The notes: generated by a model from the sequence alone, not told the origin. Positions 1 to 8,613 are shown, counted from the first letter of the stretch. The stretch: DNA of 64,000 nt from FEN-1219 sp035548835 (GCA_035548835.1 DASZSB010000168.1:24297-88296), one strand, 5' to 3'. A program made the numbers and translations.

Positions 1-786
1 GATCTCGACGTGGTCTTCGAGCGCGTGCTGATCGACGGTCCCGGCCGCGACAAATGGGTGCTGTCCGTCGGCAAGGACGGCATCCTGTGGAAGCACGACC
101 GCAGGAGCGGTGCCTATCTCGATCACGTCGAGACCGTGTTTCAGAACGTGTGGGCCAGCTTCGATCGCGAGAAGGGCACGCCGCGCTACCGCGACGACAT
201 CCTGGCGGCGAAGGTCGGCGAGTGGGTGGATTCCTGTCCCAGCACTGCCGGCGGCAAGAACTGGCACCCGATGAGCTTTCACCGCCCGACCCGCCAGGTC
301 ATCATTCCGCTGTCGCAGACCTGCATGTCGCTGCGTGCGCAGGCCATCGAGCAGAAGCCCGGTGGCGGCAGCGGCGGTGGCGCGGATCGGCGTTACTACG
401 CAATGCCGGGCACGAACGGCAACGTCGGCAAGCTCGGAGCGTTCGACGTCGATACGTTCAAGGAGACGTGGTCCCTGCAGCAGCGCGCGGCCTTCCTGAC
501 CGGCGTGCTGTCGACGGCGGGCAACGTCGCGTTCGTCGGCGATCTCGACCGCAGCTTCAAGGCCGTCGATGTCCGCAGCGGCAAGGTCGTGTGGGAGACG
601 CGCCTGGCGACCTCGGTGCAGGGTTTTCCGATCACGTTCGAGGTCGATGGGCGGCAGTACGTTGCCGTCGGCACGGGCCTGGGCGGCGGCAGCCCGCGCG
701 GCGTGCCGTCGCTGGTCGAGCCCGAGATCCAGCCGCCGACGCGCGGTCACGCGCTGTACGTGTTCGCGTTGCCGAAATCCGAGTGA
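1..786 (+). CDS. PQQ-dependent quinoprotein dehydrogenase, C-terminal part (cut by window edge)
   Basis: The reading frame is open from base 1, so only the last 261 residues are present and the gene begins outside the window. The sequence is a beta-propeller of the PQQ quinoprotein family: repeats of the kind GKVVWETRLAT and GKLGAFDVDT, and an end reading ALYVFALPKSE. It matches the C-terminal part of the complete dehydrogenase at 42190-44238 at most positions (shared blocks include VWASFDRE, RAQAIEQKPGGG and YAMPGTNGN). That paralogue has an N-terminal c-type haem, so this one may too. By family such enzymes oxidise alcohols, aldehydes or sugars in the periplasm and pass electrons to cytochrome c. 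The substrate is unknown. Two flavin split-barrel genes follow on the same strand. Confidence 0.88.
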   Translation, partial: DLDVVFERVLIDGPGRDKWVLSVGKDGILWKHDRRSGAYLDHVETVFQNVWASFDREKGTPRYRDDILAAKVGEWVDSCPSTAGGKNWHPMSFHRPTRQVIIPLSQTCMSLRAQAIEQKPGGGSGGGADRRYYAMPGTNGNVGKLGAFDVDTFKETWSLQQRAAFLTGVLSTAGNVAFVGDLDRSFKAVDVRSGKVVWETRLATSVQGFPITFEVDGRQYVAVGTGLGGGSPRGVPSLVEPEIQPPTRGHALYVFALPKSE

Positions 787-805
787 CCTGCGCCCAGGCT
801 CACCG

Positions 806-1297
806 ATGACGACGGCAGCCACGCTCGGTCCGGAGCACCTGGCATTTGTCCGCGGCGGCGTGTCGATCATCGTCGCGGCGCGCGACGGGCAGAACGAGAC
901 CACCGTGTCGCGCGCGGTCGGCTGCCGCGTCGCAGACGACGGGCGGCGCATTACGGTGTTCCTGTCGGCGGCTCAGTCCGGCGTGCTGCTCGCGGACGTG
1001 CGCGCGAACGGCGTCATCGCGGTCGTGTTCAGTCAGCCGACGAGCCACCGCGCGATGCAGCTCAAGGGCACGGATGCCGTCATCGCGCCCATCGAGGCCG
1101 GGGATCCTCACCTGCTCGCGGAGTACCGGCAGCGCATGGCCGCGGAGGTGGCGCCACTCGGTTACTCGGAAGCGTTCGTGCGCGCGTTTCTGCAGGCGTC
1201 GCCCGGCGATCTCGTGGCCGTTGCGTTCACGCCGTCGGCCGCGTTCGTGCAGACGCCCGGGCCGAATGCCGGCGCGCGCCTGGAGGCGCGATCGTGA
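806..1297 (+). CDS. Pyridoxamine 5'-phosphate oxidase-like FMN-binding split-barrel protein
   Basis: A 163-residue protein resembling the PPOX/flavin-reductase split barrel. A short strand (VSIIVAARD) is followed by a variable loop, then RITVFLSA and VIAVVFSQP, the order seen in putative FMN-binding stress proteins. The ATG at 806 starts 19 bases after the preceding stop; a longer frame upstream only overlaps the quinoprotein gene and looks artefactual. The stop overlaps the GTG start of the next gene by four bases (GTGA), so the two are probably translationally coupled. The next gene also begins with a PPOX-type domain, which makes this a related pair. Ligand (FMN, F420 or haem) and substrate cannot be told from sequence. 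Confidence 0.75.
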   Translation: MTTAATLGPEHLAFVRGGVSIIVAARDGQNETTVSRAVGCRVADDGRRITVFLSAAQSGVLLADVRANGVIAVVFSQPTSHRAMQLKGTDAVIAPIEAGDPHLLAEYRQRMAAEVAPLGYSEAFVRAFLQASPGDLVAVAFTPSAAFVQTPGPNAGARLEARS

Positions 1298-2643
1298 CCC
1301 TGACCGTCGACGCGATCCGCGAATGCCTGGAGGGCGCCATTCCGGCCGTCATCGCGACGTGCGCGAGCGACGGCACGCCGAACGTCTCGCACCTCTCGCA
1401 GGTCCAGTACGTCGACAGCGAGCACGTCGCGCTGTCGTATCAGTTCTTCAACAAGACGCGGCAGAACGTGCTGGCGGATCCGCGCGCGACGGTGCTCGTG
1501 GCCCATCCCGCGACAGCCGCGCGGTATCGCATGCGTCTGCGTTACCTGCGCACCGAAACGTCCGGACCGCTGTTCGAGAACATGAAGGCGAAGCTCGCCG
1601 GCATTGCGTCGCATACCGGCATGTCGGGTGTGTTCCGCCTGCTCGGCGCCGATGTCTACCGGGTGCTCGACGTGGAGACGGTTCCCGGCGACACGCTGCC
1701 GCCCGAGCCGCCGCGGCGCAACATGCTGTCGGCGCTGCGGGCGTGCGCGGAGGCGATGCGCGGCGCCCGCGGACTCGACGAGCTGCTCGACCGGACGCTC
1801 GAGGTGCTGGACGTGCAGTTCCGGATCCCCCACAGCATGGCGCTGCTGCTCGATGCGGGCGGCAGGCTCTACACCGTCGCGAGCCGCGGCTACGACGCCT
1901 CGGGCGTCGGCTCGGAGATACCGCTGGGACAGGGCGTGATCGGCGTGGCCGCGCGGGAGCGCACGCCGATCCGCATTGGTCACATGACGGCGGAGTACAC
2001 CTACAGCCGGGCGATCCGGGCGAGCGCCACGCAGGGCGGAATGGCGGACATGCTCGAGACGGAGATCCCGCTGCCGGGTCTACCCGCGTCGCGCAGCCAG
2101 CTCGCGGTGCCGATCGTGGCGTTCGAACGCGTGCTCGGTGTGCTGTACGTCGAGAGCGAGCGGGACCTGCGGTTCAGCTACGACGACGAGGACGCGCTCG
2201 TGTCGGTCGCGGGCCAGCTGGGCGGCCTCATGCACGTGCTGCAGAGCGCGGCCGACGCCGAGGAGCTTCCGGCCGCGCCGACCGGTCCGGCGGATGTCGG
2301 CGGCCCGCCCGTCACGATCCGTCACTACGCGGAGAACGACAGCGTCTTCCTCGACGACGACTACCTGATCAAGGGCGTGGCCGGTGCCATTTTCTGGGCG
2401 CTCGTGAACGACTGCGTGAACGAGAAACGCACGACCTTCAGCAATCGCGAGCTGCGTCTCGACCGCCGGATCCGCCTGCCAGACATCAGTGACAACCTCG
2501 AGGCGCGCCTGATCCTGCTGCAGCGGCGGCTCGTGGAACGCAACGCGTGCGTGCAGATCGAGAAGACGGGGCGCGGCCGGTTCCGCTTGCGCATGAACCG
2601 GCCGCTGAAGCTCGAGGACGTGCGGGCGGGAACGCCTCGCTGA
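1294..2643 (+). CDS. PPOX-like split barrel / GAF / winged-helix-like fusion protein
   Basis: A 449-residue multidomain protein starting at a GTG inside the previous gene's stop. Residues about 5-125 look like a second PPOX-type barrel (IPAVIATCASDGTPNVSHL, then VALSYQFFNKTRQN). Residues about 145-315 form a GAF sensor domain, with IPLGQGVIGVAARERTPIRI and an end of the type VLYVESERDLRFS. The last 100 residues (YLIKGVAGAIFWALVND, then FSNRELRLD and LEARLILLQRRL) look like a winged-helix or similar output domain. The arrangement suggests a flavin- or haem-linked redox sensor that controls an output, but no DNA target or enzyme motif is visible. The next gene is convergent, with only three bases between stops. 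Confidence 0.72.
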   Translation: MTLTVDAIRECLEGAIPAVIATCASDGTPNVSHLSQVQYVDSEHVALSYQFFNKTRQNVLADPRATVLVAHPATAARYRMRLRYLRTETSGPLFENMKAKLAGIASHTGMSGVFRLLGADVYRVLDVETVPGDTLPPEPPRRNMLSALRACAEAMRGARGLDELLDRTLEVLDVQFRIPHSMALLLDAGGRLYTVASRGYDASGVGSEIPLGQGVIGVAARERTPIRIGHMTAEYTYSRAIRASATQGGMADMLETEIPLPGLPASRSQLAVPIVAFERVLGVLYVESERDLRFSYDDEDALVSVAGQLGGLMHVLQSAADAEELPAAPTGPADVGGPPVTIRHYAENDSVFLDDDYLIKGVAGAIFWALVNDCVNEKRTTFSNRELRLDRRIRLPDISDNLEARLILLQRRLVERNACVQIEKTGRGRFRLRMNRPLKLEDVRAGTPR

Positions 2644-2646
2644 CGC

Positions 2647-3360
2647 TCAGGCGGCCAGCGCCGCGGGCAACGCCAGGGCGGCGGCGAGCTTGTTCCAGTC
2701 GCGCGGGCTCAGGTTGCCGCGCGCGATCGCGAGAGCTCCCTCGAACACCGCCTGCGGCGCGCCGTGGCGCATGCCCTGAAGCCACTCGACGCGCTCGGTG
2801 TGGTTGAGTCCGATCATGAACCAGCGTGCCGCGACCGCCATGGCGGCGGGCGGGACCGAGGCCACGATCGCGGCTTCGACGCGCTTCAGCTCCTCATCCG
2901 TGTACTGCGCCCAGAGAACGGCCGTGTTGTCGCGCTCCTCGACTTCCATGTGCTCGAGGTTTTCCGCGACGAACACCGCGAGCTTGCGATACAGCGTCAG
3001 CGCCACGGGCGCGCGTTCGGGCGCCGGCGTCGAGGCTAGGCTCTCGATCAGCATCTTCAGTTCGCCGAGCGCGCACTCGTGCTCGACGTGGTCGTGCGTC
3101 GTGCGTGCCGCCGAGCCGGGCCGGCGTGCCTCCATGGCGACGTGGACGAAGCGGTTCTCGTCCTCGAGGTGGATCGTGAGGATCGCGAGCAGGCTGCGCG
3201 CCTGCTCGAGCGTCACGGTGACGTCGCCGTCATCGTTCGTGTCCATGCGCCCGACGGCGATCAGCGTGTCGCTCATGAAGGCGCGCAGCGCCTTGTGAAT
3301 GGGTCGATAGGGCTCGAAACGCGGGGTAAGGACGGGTCCCGGGGCGGTGGCGAGTGACAT
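2647..3360 (-). CDS. Hemerythrin-like HHE domain protein
   Basis: A 237-residue cytoplasmic protein without signal peptide. Histidine and acidic motifs fit a hemerythrin di-iron helical bundle: IHKALR near residue 22, IHLEDENRFVH near 62, HDHVEHE near 90, and ENLEHMEVEERDN near 135. Such proteins bind O2, NO or iron, or take part in oxidative-stress defence. The ATG is preceded by a good ribosome binding site (AGGAG, seven bases upstream). The C-terminal 70 residues lack histidine motifs and are poorly defined. Its neighbour is the PPOX/GAF sensor gene on the opposite strand, so a shared redox theme is possible but only inferred. Confidence 0.8.
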   Translation of the reverse strand: MSLATAPGPVLTPRFEPYRPIHKALRAFMSDTLIAVGRMDTNDDGDVTVTLEQARSLLAILTIHLEDENRFVHVAMEARRPGSAARTTHDHVEHECALGELKMLIESLASTPAPERAPVALTLYRKLAVFVAENLEHMEVEERDNTAVLWAQYTDEELKRVEAAIVASVPPAAMAVAARWFMIGLNHTERVEWLQGMRHGAPQAVFEGALAIARGNLSPRDWNKLAAALALPAALAA

Positions 3361-3485
3361 GGCGTTCTCCTGTCGAGTGAGTGGGTTGCGACAGGGGCCA
3401 GTCTAGGAACGTGCGCCTCGCACCGTTCGTAAAAACTCCTTCAGGCGATACTAAGAATTTCCTAACGGCCGCGGCGCAGCAGCGG

Positions 3486-4607
3486 TCAGGAGCGGCGGGC
3501 CTTCTTCGGCACGAAAGCGAGGAACCGCCGCGGATTGTCGACCGTGATGCGGTGCAGCGTGGCGTCGTCGAGCCCCGCGGCCTTGAGCTGCGGCACGAAC
3601 GCCGTCAGCGGTCGGCCGTACGCGCGCGACGCGTCGCCGGAGATCAGCACGTGGTCGGCGAAGCCGGCTTCCACGAGCGCGAGCACGAGCGGCACCACGG
3701 CCGCATCGCCGCGGCCGCCCTGGCGGTCGAAGCCGACGTACGCGCCGCGCCGGCACAGCGTCTTGTGCACGTAGACGTTCGGATCGTTCAGGTTGCCGAG
3801 GTGGCCGATCGCGACGCGGCGCGGATCGACGCCGGCGTCCTCGAAGATGTCCAGCTGCTCGATGGCCGATTTTCCGGGAATGCCGGTGTGCGTGAAGATC
3901 GACAGGTTCGTCGCGAGGTGCGCCTTGCCGACCGCACGGAACACCTTGCGCTCGACTTTCGAGATCTCGTCCCAGGAGCCGATCTCGCCGAACACGCCGG
4001 CGGGGTAGGTATCGACCTGGCGCAGCAGCGCGCGCACGAGTTGCTCCTCGCTCATGCCCGCGATCTCCTTCGGATAGAAGGGCTCGACGTAGAAGCCTGC
4101 GCCCTTGACGACCGGCAGGCCGGATCGCCGCGCAACCGTCCGGACGAACTCGAGGTCCATGCCCGAGCCCTCGAGCCCCGCGTCGACGAGGCAGGCTACA
4201 CCTTCGCGCTGCGCAGTGCGCAGCTCCTCGACCATGAGGTCCACGCTGCGCATCGGGTCCGCGGCCGGTGGGGGCGGCGGCGCGGCGGCCTGCGCGGTCG
4301 GCAGCCCCTGCGCCGCGAGCACGGCGGCCGATGCCGCACGGAAGCGCTCGCCGAAGTCCGCGCCGAGCGACAGGTGCTCGTGGAACAGCGTGGCACCGCC
4401 CGCGAGCTCTTCCGGTGCGTAGTCCCTGAACAGCGTGCGGATCACGGCGCCCTTCGGGAAGCTTGCCGTTTGCGCGGTTGCGGTCGAGCCGATTGCGATG
4501 GCGGCGATGCCGCTCCCCATGAGCCGCAATGCCTCGCGGCGATTCAGTGTCGTAGTCGTCACGGGAACCTCGTTCGTCGTGTTCTGGGTCCGTCCGGTGA
4601 GCATCAT
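3486..4607 (-). CDS. Phosphotriesterase-family hydrolase with twin-arginine-like signal
   Basis: A 373-residue protein of the phosphotriesterase/lactonase amidohydrolase branch. Metal-site signatures are visible: FHEH (HxH at 76-78), VVKGAGFYVEPFYP (the lysine normally carboxylated), IFTHTG, IGHLGNLND and LISGDAS (final aspartate). The N terminus has NRREALRLMGSG followed by a hydrophobic stretch, as in Tat signals, so export as a folded metalloenzyme is likely. The ATG at 4607 forms an ATGA overlap with the upstream gene. A GTG at 4562, which would start just before the Tat motif and has GAGG upstream, is a credible alternative. A proline-rich insertion (AAPPPPPAAD) follows the HxH region. 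Substrate class is probably lactone or phosphoester. Confidence 0.82.
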   Translation of the reverse strand: MMLTGRTQNTTNEVPVTTTTLNRREALRLMGSGIAAIAIGSTATAQTASFPKGAVIRTLFRDYAPEELAGGATLFHEHLSLGADFGERFRAASAAVLAAQGLPTAQAAAPPPPPAADPMRSVDLMVEELRTAQREGVACLVDAGLEGSGMDLEFVRTVARRSGLPVVKGAGFYVEPFYPKEIAGMSEEQLVRALLRQVDTYPAGVFGEIGSWDEISKVERKVFRAVGKAHLATNLSIFTHTGIPGKSAIEQLDIFEDAGVDPRRVAIGHLGNLNDPNVYVHKTLCRRGAYVGFDRQGGRGDAAVVPLVLALVEAGFADHVLISGDASRAYGRPLTAFVPQLKAAGLDDATLHRITVDNPRRFLAFVPKKARRS

Positions 4608-5581
4608 TCCCAACCCGTCGGTGAGTTGTACGGAATGAAGATGCCGATGGCCTCGACCTCGTGGATCTGGCCGCCGGTGATCTTGAAGATGTGGGCCGCC
4701 GGCAGATCGTAGGGGTCCTTCTTCTCGGCCCACAAGACCTGCCTGCCGTCGGCCGTGATCATCGGCAGCGGGCCCTTGTTCATCGACTGGCGGAAGTGCG
4801 AGAGCCCCATGGCGAGCCCCTGCACGGGATCGACCGCGACGATGCGCCGGTGCTCGATCGTGTCGATGTACGCGAAGCGGCGCGAGCTCATCTGGCCGAT
4901 GCAGTCGCGCGCGACCGGTGGCGGCGAGCGGCCCTGTAGGTCCACGCTGTCGAACGGTGCCGGCGGCAGACCGGGGCCCGCCGTGATCAGCATGTTCTCC
5001 TCGCGTTCGCAGTCGGCCGCGAACGGCGCCAGCTTGCCGTCGCTGTCGTCGAGCGCGTCGTAGTACGAGCCCGCGATGCGTGCGAGCTCCGCGCGCGGCA
5101 TGCGCTCGCGCTCCGGCACCACGGCCACGAGGTGCGGACGCGGTGCCTCGAGTCGCTTCGGATCGGCGGCTGCCGGCACGTCGGCCACGATGTGCTCGGC
5201 CTCGGTGATCCTGCCGCCCTCGATCTTCAGTCGCACGGCGATCTGCGCTTTGACGATGCCGGTCGGGCCCCTGCGGTCGAGCAGCGTCATGACGCCGATG
5301 CTGCCCTGCACGGGGTCCGGGACATTGATGCGGAAGGCCGTCGCCTTGCCGGCCGCGGCGGCCCAGATGCCTTCGCCCGGTTTCAGGCGCTGCGTGTTCT
5401 CGACGAAGCGCACGTTGGCGGCGAGCGGCGCCCTGTCCGGGGCGTGTGCGGCGATGGCGGCGAGATAGGCGTCGGCGATGCCGATCAGGCAATCGCGATC
5501 GCAGGCCTCGGCCGCGTGCGCACCGGGCGCGTGGACGACCAGCCACGTGAGCGCGGCGGCGGCGAAAGCGGATTTGTACAT
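4604..5581 (-). CDS. Exported protein of unknown function, possibly two NTF2/SnoaL-like domains
   Basis: A 325-residue protein with a Sec signal (MYKSAFAAAALTWLVV, cleavage after HAPGAHA). I do not recognise a named family. The two halves look similar in plan. Each has a helix with aspartates, a region containing DRRG or DTIEHRR, and an ending like VRLKIEGGRITEAE or IFKITGGQIHEVEAIG, which is the last strand typical of NTF2/SnoaL-like folds. The ATG has GGGGA upstream. Its stop overlaps the start of the phosphotriesterase-like gene by four bases, so the two are co-translated and probably act together. A weaker resemblance in plan exists to the protein at 34784-35650. Confidence 0.65.
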   Translation of the reverse strand: MYKSAFAAAALTWLVVHAPGAHAAEACDRDCLIGIADAYLAAIAAHAPDRAPLAANVRFVENTQRLKPGEGIWAAAAGKATAFRINVPDPVQGSIGVMTLLDRRGPTGIVKAQIAVRLKIEGGRITEAEHIVADVPAAADPKRLEAPRPHLVAVVPERERMPRAELARIAGSYYDALDDSDGKLAPFAADCEREENMLITAGPGLPPAPFDSVDLQGRSPPPVARDCIGQMSSRRFAYIDTIEHRRIVAVDPVQGLAMGLSHFRQSMNKGPLPMITADGRQVLWAEKKDPYDLPAAHIFKITGGQIHEVEAIGIFIPYNSPTGWE

Positions 5582-5684
5582 GACGATTCCCCGTGAACGC
5601 TGTCCGATTATCAGCACAACCTCGCGGCGATAGGAAGGCGCGCGGTCTGTGTGGCACGGGCATCGGTAGTAGTGGCGGTGCCGC

Positions 5685-5714
5685 TTGACCGCCGCCTTGC
5701 GCGCTACCCATGAT
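5685..5714 (+). promoter_or_regulatory. Candidate sigma-70 promoter for the Tat-MDR dehydrogenase gene
   Basis: TTGACC at 5685-5690, an 18-base spacer, and CATGAT at 5709-5714, 18 bases before the ATG at 5733. It lies in the divergent gap between this gene and the minus-strand gene starting at 5581. The -35 matches five of six consensus bases and the -10 four of six. Confidence 0.35.
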
Positions 5715-5732
5715 CGGCGCGGGGGTGAGGCC

Positions 5733-7127
5733 ATGACGCAGAGCGAGCGGCCGGAAAGCGAACCAGAGAGCAACGGGCACGCGGCGGATGCTGCGGCGCC
5801 ACGGCGAACGGGCGTGTCGCGGCGCGACATGCTGCTCGCCGCCGGTGCGGGGGCGGCAGCCGTCGTCACGCAGGCGGCCGCGCAGGAACGCCGGCGCGCC
5901 GGGCCGGCCGTGGCCACGAAGACGGTCAGGGGCCTGCCGTTTCGCGCGTTCGTGCGCCACGGCACGCAGGGCGAGGTGCTCGATCTCAAGCTGCGCGACA
6001 TCACGCCGACGCAGGTCGTGGTGCGCACGCGCGGGTCGTGCGGCTGTTACACGGTCACGACGGCCGTGCTCGGCGACGCGCCGGTCGCCACGCCGAACAT
6101 TCCGAATCACTCCGGCATGGGCATTGTCGAGGCCGTGGGTGCGCAGGTGCGGCGCGTGCGCGTGGGCGATCGCGTGCTCGTATCCGGCACGCCGTGGTGC
6201 GGCCACTGCCACCAGTGCTTGAGCGGCACGCCGGAGTGGTGCAATTACCTCGCGCCGAATGGTGTGCCGAACGATCCCATCGCCGACATGGCGGACAAGA
6301 CGGGCGTCATCGAAGCCGCCGTAATCGGCGGCTTGAGCGAGATCATCGTCGCCTACGAGGAATACTGCGTGCCGATCTTCTCCGACATCCCGGACGAGCA
6401 GATCGCGATGCTCGGCGACACGGGCGCGGTGGGCATCGCGGCCACCGATGTCTACGACCCGGTGCAGATCGGCCAGAACGTGGTGATCTTCGGCGCGGGT
6501 CCGATCGGGCTCGCCGCGGTGCAGGGCGCGAAGGCGAAGGCGGCCGGCCAGATCATCGTCGTCGAGCCGGCCCGCGTTCGTCGCGACAAGGCGCTTGCGT
6601 TCGGCGCGACGACGGTGCTCGACCCCAATCAGGACACTAGCACGCTCGTCGAGCGCATCCGCGAGCTCTGCAAGGCGCGCACGGACCGGCTCGACGCCGG
6701 TGGCCAGGTGCCCGGCAACAGCCGCTTCTCGATGCGCGGCGCCGACCTCGTCATCGAGTGCTCGGGCTTCGACCGGTTTCCGCCGAAAGTGGAGCCCGGC
6801 CCCGACCCTTCCGGGCTGCTCGCGCTGCGTCAGGCCTGGGAGGTCACGGCGCCGGGCGGCAGCCTCGTGACGCTGGCCGTGCAGAACGGCGACATCGCGT
6901 TCCCCGGCGCCATCTTCTGCCTGTCGGGGCGGCGCATCTTCGGCGGCCAGATGGCCGGCATGAACGTCATGCGCGACACGCCGCGGTTCATCACGGCGAT
7001 GGAGAAGGGGCAGGTGGACATCGGCGCGCTCGTGACGGCGAAGTATCCGCTCGAGCAGGTCAAGACGGGCTTCAAGGGGGTCGCCGACCGCACGGAGCTC
7101 GGCGTCGTGATCACATTCCCGACGTGA
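5733..7127 (+). CDS. Zinc-dependent alcohol dehydrogenase (MDR family) with twin-arginine-like leader
   Basis: A 464-residue medium-chain dehydrogenase. The catalytic domain has the structural-zinc cysteine pattern WCGHCHQCLSGTPEWC and a HSGMGIVEAVG loop. The Rossmann domain has VVIFGAGPIGLAAVQ. An acidic residue after the second strand (VVEPARVRRD) suits NAD. Unusually, the protein begins with about 25 polar residues and then GVSRRDMLLAAGAGAAAVV, which looks like a Tat signal. MDR enzymes are normally cytoplasmic. The ATG at 5733 has GGGGGTGAGG just upstream; an earlier ATG at 5685 lies inside the putative promoter. A roughly 20-residue insertion (DRLDAGGQVPGNSRFSM) sits in the cofactor domain. 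Substrate unknown. Confidence 0.85.
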   Translation: MTQSERPESEPESNGHAADAAAPRRTGVSRRDMLLAAGAGAAAVVTQAAAQERRRAGPAVATKTVRGLPFRAFVRHGTQGEVLDLKLRDITPTQVVVRTRGSCGCYTVTTAVLGDAPVATPNIPNHSGMGIVEAVGAQVRRVRVGDRVLVSGTPWCGHCHQCLSGTPEWCNYLAPNGVPNDPIADMADKTGVIEAAVIGGLSEIIVAYEEYCVPIFSDIPDEQIAMLGDTGAVGIAATDVYDPVQIGQNVVIFGAGPIGLAAVQGAKAKAAGQIIVVEPARVRRDKALAFGATTVLDPNQDTSTLVERIRELCKARTDRLDAGGQVPGNSRFSMRGADLVIECSGFDRFPPKVEPGPDPSGLLALRQAWEVTAPGGSLVTLAVQNGDIAFPGAIFCLSGRRIFGGQMAGMNVMRDTPRFITAMEKGQVDIGALVTAKYPLEQVKTGFKGVADRTELGVVITFPT

Positions 7128-7130
7128 CCG

Positions 7131-8528
7131 CTACGTGGGCGCGAGTCCGGCCACGATCTGGCGCGCGAGCGTGTCGTAGCCGCCGCCGAAGTGATGCCCG
7201 CCGGGCAGGGCCACGGCCTGCACGTGGCCTGGCGGCACCTTCGGGCACAGCGAGTCGCCCTCGCTCTTGCCGTACAGACACAGCGTGTTGCGCGCGTCGA
7301 GGTGCGACACCTCGGGCATGATCGGCAGGCCGTCCGTATCGCCGCCGAGCCAGTTAGTGAAATGGAACTGGAACGACGCGTTCGCGCCGAGCCCCATCAT
7401 GACGGTGCGCTCGATGAGCGCGCGCGAGGCGGCCGGCAGACGGTTGACCGCGAACGGCAGCACGTCGGCGCCCTGCGAATAGCCCACGAGCACCGCGTGC
7501 GGCTTGTGCCACTGCGCGGCGTAGTAGCGCAGCACGCGGTCGAGGTCGCTCGCGAGCGCGTCCGGCGTGCGCGCGGTCCAGAAGTACCGCAGCGAGTCGA
7601 GGCCGATCACGGGGATGCCGCGCGCCGAGAGCGCTGCCGCGACGTCCTTGTCGAGCCCGGCCCAGCCGCCGTCGCCGGACAGCAGCACGGCGAAGGTGTC
7701 GCCGCCACCCGTGGCGGGCACCTCCACCAGCGGCAGGTCCGCCAGCGAGGCGGGCGGCGGGGGCAGCGCCGCGCGCGGATCCTGCGCGAGCGAGCGGAAG
7801 GCAGCCAGGAACTGCGGCATCCAGTTCTTCGGCACCGAGTAACCGTGGCCCACGTTCGGCAGCTCGACCAGCTTCGCGTTGTGCGTCCGAGCCACGAACT
7901 CGCGCGTCATGGCGAGATTGCACACCTGGTCCTCGACGCCGTTCATCGCGATCCAGGGATTGCCGATCGTATTACTCGGCTGCACGTCGATGCCGCCGTC
8001 GTTCTTCCGGCGCCTGAACGTGAGGCCTTCGCCGCCGCAGAGCGGCTTCTTCAGCAGCAGGTCGGGGCAGAAGCCGAGCGACAGGCCGCCCGAGAAAGTG
8101 TTCGTCGGCGCCTGGGCGAGCATCGCGTAGGCGAGTGTCGCGCCCGACGAGTAACCCACGAGCACCGGCGCGTGATACGTCGGCAGATGGGCGTAGCTCT
8201 GCACGAAGTGCGAGAGGTTCTCGAGATCGCCGTCCGGCGACACGCAGCTCCCGCCGTCCGTCTCGAGGTTCGCGAGCAGCTTCGGCACGTCGATGCCCGC
8301 CACCATCGCGCCCTGGCCGGCCAGCGCCTGCGCCATGTCGACGACGCCGAGGTTCCAGCCGCCGTCCCCGGACAGGAACAGCACCACGGACTTCACTTCG
8401 CCCGCGGGGCGGTACAGCGTGACGGACGCGAACCGGCCGTGCTCGAGCGTCTCCTCGCCATGCGCGGGGAGGGTTGCGAGAGTCGCGGCCAGAGCGCCTG
8501 CGAGCCAGATCGTGCGCACGTTCCTCAT
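7131..8528 (-). CDS. AcvB/VirJ-family exported serine hydrolase, tandem two-domain form
   Basis: A 465-residue protein with a Sec signal (cleavage near LPAHG). It contains two alpha/beta-hydrolase-like VirJ units. Each begins with LSGDGGW (residues 52-58 and 283-289) and each has a GYSSGA or GYSQGAD nucleophile elbow (near 125 and 349). The C-terminal half carries the catalytic-looking triad, with GGHHFGGGYD near the end. AcvB proteins of this double form are known in Agrobacterium and relatives, where they hydrolyse aminoacyl-phosphatidylglycerol in the periplasm and usually neighbour an mprF/lpiA synthase. No such synthase is visible here, so the role is inferred only from family. Confidence 0.85.
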   Translation of the reverse strand: MRNVRTIWLAGALAATLATLPAHGEETLEHGRFASVTLYRPAGEVKSVVLFLSGDGGWNLGVVDMAQALAGQGAMVAGIDVPKLLANLETDGGSCVSPDGDLENLSHFVQSYAHLPTYHAPVLVGYSSGATLAYAMLAQAPTNTFSGGLSLGFCPDLLLKKPLCGGEGLTFRRRKNDGGIDVQPSNTIGNPWIAMNGVEDQVCNLAMTREFVARTHNAKLVELPNVGHGYSVPKNWMPQFLAAFRSLAQDPRAALPPPPASLADLPLVEVPATGGGDTFAVLLSGDGGWAGLDKDVAAALSARGIPVIGLDSLRYFWTARTPDALASDLDRVLRYYAAQWHKPHAVLVGYSQGADVLPFAVNRLPAASRALIERTVMMGLGANASFQFHFTNWLGGDTDGLPIMPEVSHLDARNTLCLYGKSEGDSLCPKVPPGHVQAVALPGGHHFGGGYDTLARQIVAGLAPT

Positions 8529-8566
8529 GGACGGGGAGCATGCGCCGGCAAACCTGACTGAAACCT

Positions 8567-8598
8567 GAAGCCGCGCCGGCCAGGCGCGGCGCGGCTTC
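8567..8598 (-). terminator. Hairpin after the amidohydrolase gene, possible terminator
   Basis: An 11-bp perfect stem (GAAGCCGCGCC, 8567-8577, with GGCGCGGCTTC, 8588-8598) around a 10-base loop, 15 bases past the stop of the minus-strand amidohydrolase gene. The following minus-strand bases (AGGTTTCAG) hold only a short T run, so termination may be weak or Rho-assisted. Confidence 0.3.
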
Positions 8599-8613
8599 CA
8601 GGGGTGTTTCGGC

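Noticed and set aside
846..2492. 548-residue plus-strand frame across both PPOX genes
   Set aside because: It is Arg/Ala-rich without domain similarity and runs in another frame through two coupled genes.
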